From the NCBI GenBank assembly GCA_937910785.1, contig CALDLG010000012.1, positions 1 to 5,788 on the forward strand: a stretch of DNA of 5,788 bases, given 5' to 3'. A program made the position numbers and the translations under genes. This document shows positions 1-4,989 of this stretch, piece by piece. The stretch comes from an uncultured Lachnospiraceae bacterium (GTDB lineage Bacteria > Bacillota > Clostridia > Lachnospirales > Lachnospiraceae). Each line of letters opens with the position of its first letter. Position 1 is the stretch's first letter. The notes below the pieces were generated by a model. The model saw only the letters and a program-made list of their open reading frames with translations, was not told where the DNA came from and searched no databases.

Positions 1-668
1 ACAACACTTCCCATCGAATGATCGGACAGTCCGGTCAGACAGTCAAAGGTTTGGGCCAGAGTCGGAATCACTGACAGATGAATGTCCTCATAAGGCGCCG
101 GGTATGCGGAAACACATTTTAACAGCATTACTTCCTCGTTTCCTTCCTCCCGGCAGATTCGCAGCGCACGCTCAATATCCTCCAAATGCGCGATACCCGT
201 CGCGAAAATCACCGGTTTATGCAGGGCGGCAATCTTTCGTATCAGCGGAATATCATTGATTTCATAGGACGCTACTTTATAAGCCGGCATATCACAGTCT
301 TTCAGAAACTCTACGGAAACGGAATCAAACGGAGACGAAAAACATTCCATTCCGAGACTTTCCGCCAGCTCCTTCAATTTCGGCTGCCATTCCCAGGGAG
401 TAAACGCCTCCTCATAAAGCTTATATTCCGTCATTCCATCCCACAGGCCGCCATGTATCTGAAAATACTCATTCTCACAGTCAAGTGACAGGCTGTCCGC
501 CGTATAAGTCTGTAATTTGACCGCGTCGGCGCCGGCCTCTTTGGCCGCATGAATGATTTCCACAGCCCTTCCGTAATCTTTCAGATGATTCCCCGACATT
601 TCCGCCACACACATCACCGGATGGTTTTCCCCAACCATTCTTTTACCGATTCTGAATTCCTTTTTCAC
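1..668 (-). CDS. pseI: Pseudaminic acid synthase PseI (NeuB family), C-terminus cut off by window edge
   Basis: Condenses 2,4-diacetamido-2,4,6-trideoxy-L-altrose with phosphoenolpyruvate to give pseudaminic acid in the cytosol. I translated 222 codons by hand, with no stop before the left edge. NeuB-barrel motifs appear in order: AEMSGNH (residues 22-28), KLQTYT (51-56), GGLWDG (73-78), SSPFD (111-115), KVAS (131-134), TGIA (157-160), LKCVSAYP (183-190) and GLSDHSMG (213-220). The GGLWDG stretch followed by a TPWEW segment (90-94) points to PseI rather than sialic (NeuB) or legionaminic (LegI) synthase. Family members are about 340-350 residues, so roughly a third, including the usual C-terminal SAF/antifreeze-like domain, is missing. 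The start is GTG at 668: GGAGG lies 7 nt upstream, and the segment FRIGKRMVGENHP just after it matches the conserved family N-terminus, ruling out a later start. It begins 2 nt after the pseF stop, so the two are surely co-transcribed. Confidence 0.93.
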   Translation of the reverse strand, partial: MKKEFRIGKRMVGENHPVMCVAEMSGNHLKDYGRAVEIIHAAKEAGADAVKLQTYTADSLSLDCENEYFQIHGGLWDGMTEYKLYEEAFTPWEWQPKLKELAESLGMECFSSPFDSVSVEFLKDCDMPAYKVASYEINDIPLIRKIAALHKPVIFATGIAHLEDIERALRICREEGNEEVMLLKCVSAYPAPYEDIHLSVIPTLAQTFDCLTGLSDHSMGSV

Positions 669-670
669 CG

Positions 671-1369
671 CTAATCCTCCATTCCCGACATTTTCCGATA
701 TTTCAGCTCTGCGATCTCCCAATCGTCCGGATTGTCGATATCCTGCACTTCCAGCTCGCTGATAAACAGGGGAACCATATGCGGCAGGTCGGTCGTTTTA
801 TATTCCAGAAAGGGCTTCGTCCGACAGCAGTAAAACTGTCCGCAGTCATGATAATACGGCTCCAGATCCTGCGAACGGGTTTTCGCATATTCCGGCCATT
901 TCATCCGAAGCTCTCCTTTCTCATTTAAAATCATACAGCGCTGCGGCGGATAGGAAAATGCCACGACAGGCATAACGGAATCCGCCTGCTCCAGCATCCC
1001 CATCGCCTCCCTCAGCTTTCGTGCCGTTACGAAGGGCGCCGTAGGATACAGACAGCAGAAGGTATCGAATTCTCTTCCCTGCTCCCGATACCACTCCAGC
1101 ACTTCCAGAAGCACATCATCCGTAGACGCATAGTCGCCCGCATTCTCACTGCTTCGCATAAAAGGAACTTTCGCTCCCGCCTGACGGGCAATCCGGGCAA
1201 TTTCCTCATCATCGGTAGATACCATGACTTCCGCAAAAAGTTCCGAGCGCAGAGCCGCTTCAATGGAATATGTGATGATGGGCTTCCCGCAGAAATCTCT
1301 GATGTTTTTATGCGGAATCCTCTTGCTTCCGCCTCTCGCAGTGATGATGGCAATGGATGTCTGTCCCAT
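671..1369 (-). CDS. pseF: Pseudaminic acid cytidylyltransferase PseF
   Basis: Activates pseudaminic acid with CTP, giving CMP-pseudaminic acid, the donor for glycosyltransferases, plus pyrophosphate. The 232-residue protein is full length for the CMP-nonulosonate synthetase family. Visible motifs are the nucleotide-binding loop ARGGSKRIPHKN (11-22), VSTDDEEIA (50-58), the TAPF motif (110-113), RSQDLEPYYHDCGQFY (165-180) and the metal-binding region QDIDNPDDW (209-217), whose aspartates 210 and 212 correspond by position to the metal ligands of NeuA. The RSQDLEP...HDCGQFY stretch is typical of PseF and differs from NeuA and LegF. The ATG start at 1369 has AGGAGG 8 nt upstream (1378-1383). It is the first gene downstream of a candidate promoter at 1422-1430 and is followed after 2 nt by pseI. 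It diverges from pseG. No missing residue was noticed. Confidence 0.94.
   Translation of the reverse strand: MGQTSIAIITARGGSKRIPHKNIRDFCGKPIITYSIEAALRSELFAEVMVSTDDEEIARIARQAGAKVPFMRSSENAGDYASTDDVLLEVLEWYREQGREFDTFCCLYPTAPFVTARKLREAMGMLEQADSVMPVVAFSYPPQRCMILNEKGELRMKWPEYAKTRSQDLEPYYHDCGQFYCCRTKPFLEYKTTDLPHMVPLFISELEVQDIDNPDDWEIAELKYRKMSGMED
676..680 (-). promoter_or_regulatory. Ribosome binding site of pseI, inside the end of pseF
   Basis: GGAGG on the minus strand lies within the last codons of pseF, 7 nt before the GTG start of pseI. It decides the GTG start and suggests translational coupling: ribosomes finishing pseF stop at the TAG (671-673), next to the pseI start. Confidence 0.85.
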
Positions 1370-1377
1370 AAGTGATA

Positions 1378-1383
1378 CCTCCT
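1378..1383 (-). promoter_or_regulatory. Ribosome binding site of pseF
   Basis: A complete AGGAGG on the minus strand, 8 nt before the ATG of pseF. This strong site fixes the start at 1369 and implies efficient translation of the first gene of the pseF-pseI unit. Confidence 0.85.
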
Positions 1384-1421
1384 GTCAGACCTGCACGCCG
1401 CCGGTCCGTATATCTGTGTCT

Positions 1422-1430
1422 ATTGTATCA
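1422..1430 (-). promoter_or_regulatory. Candidate extended -10 promoter for pseF-pseI
   Basis: Read on the minus strand, the sequence is TGATACAAT: an extended -10 TG, one base, then TACAAT, which matches TATAAT at 5 of 6 positions. No good -35 box lies 16-18 bp upstream; the best hexamer at 17 bp is ATGCAA, matching 3 of 6. Transcription would start near 1415, leaving a leader of roughly 45 nt before pseF. Recognised by eye; there is no experimental evidence. Confidence 0.5.
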
Positions 1431-1568
1431 TATAAATACCATCCTTGCATAGAATCTCCGTTCAATATCCTGACTCGCGCTCATTCATCATTCCATCCCA
1501 CGGTTCCGTTTCCCTTACCCTCGCAAAACAATGTCCATTCCTTCCCCCTTCATAACGGTATTCTGTCT

Positions 1569-1597
1569 TTGCACGAACTCTCCTCATATGATAAAAT
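1569..1597 (+). promoter_or_regulatory. Candidate extended -10 promoter for pseG
   Basis: TTGCAC at 1569-1574 serves as a partial -35 box (its TTG is intact). A 17-bp spacer ends in the extended element TG at 1589-1590, followed by TAAAAT at 1592-1597, which matches TATAAT at 5 of 6 positions. Transcription would start near 1604, giving a leader of about 70 nt before the ATG at 1674. The TG-A-TAAAAT core closely resembles the pseF promoter core on the opposite strand. Recognised by eye. Confidence 0.5.
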
Positions 1598-1658
1598 GAA
1601 CCTGAAGCAAAAGTCATATAAAACGTATACAGTGCCGAAACGCGGCGCCCCAACCCCC

Positions 1659-1666
1659 GGAAAGGA
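1659..1666 (+). promoter_or_regulatory. Ribosome binding site of pseG
   Basis: GGAAAGGA lies 7 nt upstream of ATG 1674. It is weaker than the AGGAGG of pseF but well spaced, and it supports ATG 1674 over the longer open frame that begins far upstream. Confidence 0.65.
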
Positions 1667-1673
1667 TAATCCC

Positions 1674-2762
1674 ATGTCTGCCATATATTTCAGAACCGAC
1701 GGAAACGAAGAAATTGCAACCGGACATATTATGCGCTGTTTATCCATTGCGAGGGCCTGTGCATCCCTTTCCATGAAAGTCCGTTTTCTTGTCTCCGATG
1801 AAAAAAGCGTATCACTTCTGGAAGAACGCTTCGCTTCACCGGCAGAATTTCCGGTCATCTGCCTTCACAGCAATTACCGATCTCCGGAACAGGAGCTTTC
1901 CATCTTAAAAAAGATTCTGAAGGAAACCCCGGAACCTGCCGTCCGGCTTTTTATCGATTCCTATTTCGTGACGGAAGCCTATCTTTCCGGGCTTCGGGAG
2001 CTTTGTCCGGTCATATATCTGGACGATCTGCTCGCCTTCGATTATCCGGCGGATATGATCATAAACTATGATGTGACGGAAGAACCCGCCTGCTATCACA
2101 GGGCGGACCGCAGACTGACGGGAGCAGCCTATACGCCGCTCCGGGAGCAGTTTCGGAATGTTTCTTATGAAGTGAGACCGGAAGTCCGTCATGTCCTGCT
2201 TTCGGCCGGAGGCACCGACGCCTGCAATGTAATCGGTACGCTTTTTCATCATATCTTTGAGCGGGAAAATCCTTTCCCGGATAACGACGGGGAAGGCACA
2301 GACGGCTCTGAGACCTTCCTGCGGAATCTGAACTATCACGTTATCACAAGCCGGCTTAATTCTCATTTTCAGGAACTGGAGCGGTTTGCCGCGTGCCACC
2401 CTGCAATTCGCATTTACACGAACGTTCAGGATATGGCCGCGCTGATGAGCCAATGCGACCTGGGCATTTCCGCAGGCGGCACAACGCTGTACGAACTCTG
2501 TGCGACAGGCGTTCCTTCCGTCAGCTTTCTGACGGCGGATAATCAGATAAGCGCCGTTTCGGCTTTTTCCGATAACCGGATTATTCCCTTCGCGGGAAAT
2601 GCCTGTTCTTCTTTGGCGGAAGTCTGCAATGCCCTGACAGCATTTCTGAATGCTCATAAGGCTTCTTACCCTCAACGCCTGAATAGCTCCCGGCGCATGA
2701 GAGCATATGTTGACGGAGAGGGCGCGTATCGGATTGCGAAGGCAATTCAGGCCATTCCTTAA
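1674..2762 (+). CDS. pseG: UDP-2,4-diacetamido-2,4,6-trideoxy-beta-L-altropyranose hydrolase PseG
   Basis: Cleaves UDP from the nucleotide sugar to release 2,4-diacetamido-2,4,6-trideoxy-L-altrose, the substrate of PseI. The 362-residue product has a GT-B-like fold related to MurG. The N-terminus carries FRTDGNEEIATGHIMRC (6-22); His18 in the TGH motif corresponds to the catalytic base of the family. SAGGTD (177-182) opens the second domain, and ISAGGTTLYEL (265-275) with ADNQ (288-291) forms the nucleotide-binding region. It is longer than the Campylobacter enzyme (about 274 residues), partly through an acidic insert near 198-215. No PseH-type acetyltransferase domain is fused. ATG 1674 is chosen because the family N-terminus starts there and a ribosome binding site precedes it, although the frame is open back to 1224. 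The gene is alone on the plus strand. It diverges from pseF and converges on the membrane-protein gene, overlapping it by 4 bp. Confidence 0.92.
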   Translation: MSAIYFRTDGNEEIATGHIMRCLSIARACASLSMKVRFLVSDEKSVSLLEERFASPAEFPVICLHSNYRSPEQELSILKKILKETPEPAVRLFIDSYFVTEAYLSGLRELCPVIYLDDLLAFDYPADMIINYDVTEEPACYHRADRRLTGAAYTPLREQFRNVSYEVRPEVRHVLLSAGGTDACNVIGTLFHHIFERENPFPDNDGEGTDGSETFLRNLNYHVITSRLNSHFQELERFAACHPAIRIYTNVQDMAALMSQCDLGISAGGTTLYELCATGVPSVSFLTADNQISAVSAFSDNRIIPFAGNACSSLAEVCNALTAFLNAHKASYPQRLNSSRRMRAYVDGEGAYRIAKAIQAIP

Positions 2763-4966
2763 ATTTTCTTCCTCCAATACAAATACCCGATGCCCACAAG
2801 CGTAAAAAGCGAAATTATATCCGCCGCAAGGAATCCCGCGACGGGGCCAAATCGAACGTAAACCGTATGTTCCTTCCCGTCTCCATTCAGCATAACGCGG
2901 ATACGGTGGCTTTCCCCATCGATAATTTCCATTCTTTTCCCCTGTTCGTCATACGCCCGATAACCGGCATAATTTAAGATCGGCATCTCCAGATAATTCC
3001 CTTCCGTATCCGCCGTATAAACCGCCGCCGCTTTTGTCCCCTTTTTCCGGTAACCGGATACCTGAACGTGATTTAAATCGGAAACGATCACCTCGGTAAT
3101 CAATTTATCGTCCGTTACGCCCTCAAGACGCCATTCATGCGCATAAAAGATACCGATATTGGCCGCCATTTTGCTGTCATGGCCCTTGGACGCCGTTGCG
3201 CCCGCGCTCGCATACGGCATATGGATATTATCGGTCGGAACCGTCTGAAGCGTCAGCAGATTCAATCCCACAAGCAGCGCAAAAATCAGATTCCGATATG
3301 GCTTTAGAATCTCCGACTGCGACAGCCAGACGGCCCCCGCAAGCAAAAAGCAGACGCTGGCCGGCCCGATAAATCTCCATGGAAACTGCAGCATCGTCAG
3401 AACAGAATCCAGAAAGCTGTTTTTCCGCATTTCCATGCTCGGGAAATAGCCTGTCGTCATCCACATCAATACCACGCCCAGTATCAGCAGGAAACAGAGA
3501 TAACGGTCCAACCGGCTCCATGCCTTTTTCTTTTCACAGATAACATATAGTATGCCGATTCCCACGCAGCCAAGAAGCGGCAGTCCCAGTGAAAAATACT
3601 GCTTATTGTACAGACTGACGGACTGCGTGAAGTTGGACGGATTAATGGACTGATCAAAATAGCCGCTCCAGCGCAGAAGCTCTGTCCCCAGAAATTCCTG
3701 TCCGAAATAATAGTACAGAAAAGGCACGATGAACCAGAGATTCAACAATACCGTAACGGCCGCCGCCCTGAAGATTTCCACATAACGTTTTTCCTTCCAT
3801 ACCTCTTTCAGAAAAACCAGACAGGAAATGATGCAGAATCCCGCCGCAAACATAACGCTCAGAATATGGCTCTGGAGAATCCCGCCAAACCCCAGTACAA
3901 GAAAATACCATTTCTTCCTGTCTCCGAGCAGAATATGATACATACCCACGATGACAAGCGGCCAAAAGGTAAGCGCCAGTGTTTCCCCCAGATCTCCTCT
4001 GGAGAAAATATTGGTAAACCGGTAAGGCATCAGCGTAAAGAGCGCCACTCCGAGGATGACCGTCCTGCGGGACTTCGATACGGATTTAAACGCATAATAA
4101 GCACACAATGCCGAACCGAGATTCGCAAGAAAAATCACCATTTTATAGGACAGTCCGATTGAAACCCGGCAAATCCGCAGAAATGCGCCGACATATAAAA
4201 ACAGATACGGATACATCGCATTCAGATAACCGTTTCCCTTCAACGCATCCGGCAGTATGATCACCGGCACCTGACCGTCCAGAATGCCGTCCTTAATTCC
4301 CTCCATCCGAGCCAGATGAAAGCACAGATCATCTCCGTTATATAGATAGGTGGAAAACATCGGCGACATCGCAAACAACGCAACGCCCACAATCAGACAG
4401 CCATCGATCAGCGCTTCCTGCGCCACCGGACTGCGCTGATGCCTCCGGTACAGCAGATAACCGGCCAGATTCAAAAGCACGAACAGCAGAATCATAAAAT
4501 AGGTGTCCGTATAAAAAAGCGTTTCCGGCGTCAGGGTAACGTCCCGGATCGTAAGGGTCCCCGCACCGCTGTAATTCAGCCGGATCGAAAGCTCCTTTGC
4601 ATCCTTTGCAAGCGTAAATTCCTGCGTAAAACTGTTCTGAGCCGGATCTAATGTCCAGCCGGCTGCCTTTTCTCCCTGCTCCCACAGCTCCACCACATTT
4701 CCGGCAGTATCCGTCGTATAATGAACCTCTACCGTATAGGTGCCGCGATTCACCACGATTTCCGGCGTGCTTGCCGCAATTCCGGACCTCGCCATGGATT
4801 CCCTGATCACCAGTGCGTAATCGGAATCCGGCACCCCATAGGAATACTGCAGCTGTGTGCCGATATAGCGAAGCGGGTTGTCCCCTTCATTTCCAAGCCA
4901 TAACAGAAAAATAATACAACAAACACCGATCAGATACATGACCTTCGCTTTATCCGTCATTTTCAT
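2759..4966 (-). CDS. Large polytopic membrane protein, PTPS_related/YfhO-like (probable GT-C-type glycan enzyme)
   Basis: 735 residues with about 15 hydrophobic segments by eye. Order: TM1 (about 8-25); a beta-rich, probably extracytoplasmic domain (40-150); two TMs (155-174, 187-206); a loop with NGDDLCFHLARMEGI, where the adjacent aspartates 212-213 sit where GT-C enzymes keep acidic catalytic residues; a run of TMs interrupted by MPYRFTNIFSRGDLGE (313-328); a second beta-rich segment (about 575-705); and a final TM (710-729). This pattern resembles proteins annotated as 6-pyruvoyl-tetrahydropterin synthase-related membrane proteins. That name is historical; none of the pterin enzyme is visible. 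By analogy with YfhO and GT-C transferases it may move sugars from lipid carriers onto surface glycans, but this is inference. The start is uncertain. ATG 4966 has GGGAGG 13 nt upstream (4980-4985), while GTG 4993 overlaps the preceding stop as GTGA but has a poor binding site. It is co-directional and near-contiguous with the glycosyltransferase gene, and its TAA overlaps that of pseG. Confidence 0.78.
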   Translation of the reverse strand: MKMTDKAKVMYLIGVCCIIFLLWLGNEGDNPLRYIGTQLQYSYGVPDSDYALVIRESMARSGIAASTPEIVVNRGTYTVEVHYTTDTAGNVVELWEQGEKAAGWTLDPAQNSFTQEFTLAKDAKELSIRLNYSGAGTLTIRDVTLTPETLFYTDTYFMILLFVLLNLAGYLLYRRHQRSPVAQEALIDGCLIVGVALFAMSPMFSTYLYNGDDLCFHLARMEGIKDGILDGQVPVIILPDALKGNGYLNAMYPYLFLYVGAFLRICRVSIGLSYKMVIFLANLGSALCAYYAFKSVSKSRRTVILGVALFTLMPYRFTNIFSRGDLGETLALTFWPLVIVGMYHILLGDRKKWYFLVLGFGGILQSHILSVMFAAGFCIISCLVFLKEVWKEKRYVEIFRAAAVTVLLNLWFIVPFLYYYFGQEFLGTELLRWSGYFDQSINPSNFTQSVSLYNKQYFSLGLPLLGCVGIGILYVICEKKKAWSRLDRYLCFLLILGVVLMWMTTGYFPSMEMRKNSFLDSVLTMLQFPWRFIGPASVCFLLAGAVWLSQSEILKPYRNLIFALLVGLNLLTLQTVPTDNIHMPYASAGATASKGHDSKMAANIGIFYAHEWRLEGVTDDKLITEVIVSDLNHVQVSGYRKKGTKAAAVYTADTEGNYLEMPILNYAGYRAYDEQGKRMEIIDGESHRIRVMLNGDGKEHTVYVRFGPVAGFLAADIISLFTLVGIGYLYWRKKI

Positions 4967-4979
4967 GGAATCTCGTATG

Positions 4980-4985
4980 CCTCCC
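4980..4985 (-). promoter_or_regulatory. Ribosome binding site of the membrane-protein gene (bears on the start choice)
   Basis: GGGAGG on the minus strand lies 13 nt before ATG 4966, longer than usual but the only good site nearby. It falls after GTG 4993, so it cannot serve that start. It therefore favours ATG 4966, giving a short, positively charged N-terminus (MKMTDKAK) followed at once by the first membrane segment. Confidence 0.5.
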
Positions 4986-4989
4986 GTTC

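Larger units (their letters stand above)
1370..1673. other. 304-bp divergent intergenic region between pseF and pseG
   Basis: This is the only gene-free stretch of note. It holds two candidate outward-facing extended -10 promoters (pseF at 1422-1430, pseG at 1569-1597) and the ribosome binding sites of both genes. Between the promoters, about 1471-1580 is pyrimidine-rich on the plus strand. A 9-base word, TCATATAAA, occurs at 1428-1436 and 1614-1622, and a TCATATGA palindrome lies at 1584-1591. I see no credible small gene, riboswitch fold, tRNA or intrinsic terminator. The reading frame of pseG stays open through the whole region, but that extension lacks protein-family similarity and overlaps pseF antisense. 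Confidence 0.6.

Noticed and set aside
186..488. A 100-codon plus-strand open frame
   Set aside because: It lies opposite conserved pseI sequence and its translation has no recognisable features.
1..1369. Assignment as NeuB/NeuA (sialic acid) or LegI/LegF (legionaminic acid)
   Set aside because: The GGLWDG...TPWEW segment of the synthase, the RSQDLEP...HDCGQFY segment of the cytidylyltransferase and the neighbouring PseG all favour the pseudaminate pathway.
1462..1653. A 63-codon minus-strand open frame in the intergenic region
   Set aside because: It has no recognisable domain, no clear ribosome binding site, and it runs antisense across the predicted pseG promoter and leader.
1644..1660. 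C-rich runs (CCCC, CCCCC) in the pseG leader as a phase-variable tract
   Set aside because: The runs are only four and five bases and lie outside coding sequence, far shorter than slipping homopolymers.
1224..1673. A 150-codon open extension upstream of pseG in the same frame
   Set aside because: It runs antisense through the start of pseF and the intergenic region, shows no family similarity, and the conserved PseG N-terminus plus a ribosome binding site place the start at 1674.
1370..2762. Inverted repeats bounding pseG that would suggest a switchable DNA segment
   Set aside because: Comparing the sequence near 1371-1500 with that near 2740-2800 by eye showed no shared inverted stretch longer than a few bases.
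1905..2777. A 290-codon open frame on the minus strand opposite pseG
   Set aside because: The translation is rich in Arg, Cys and Ile without domain motifs, while pseG on the plus strand has clear family motifs across the same span. It is an antisense shadow.
2825..2850. Short GC hairpin (CCCG-CGA-CGGG) downstream of pseG as a terminator
   Set aside because: The stem is only about four base pairs with no following T-run, and it lies within the coding sequence of the convergent gene.
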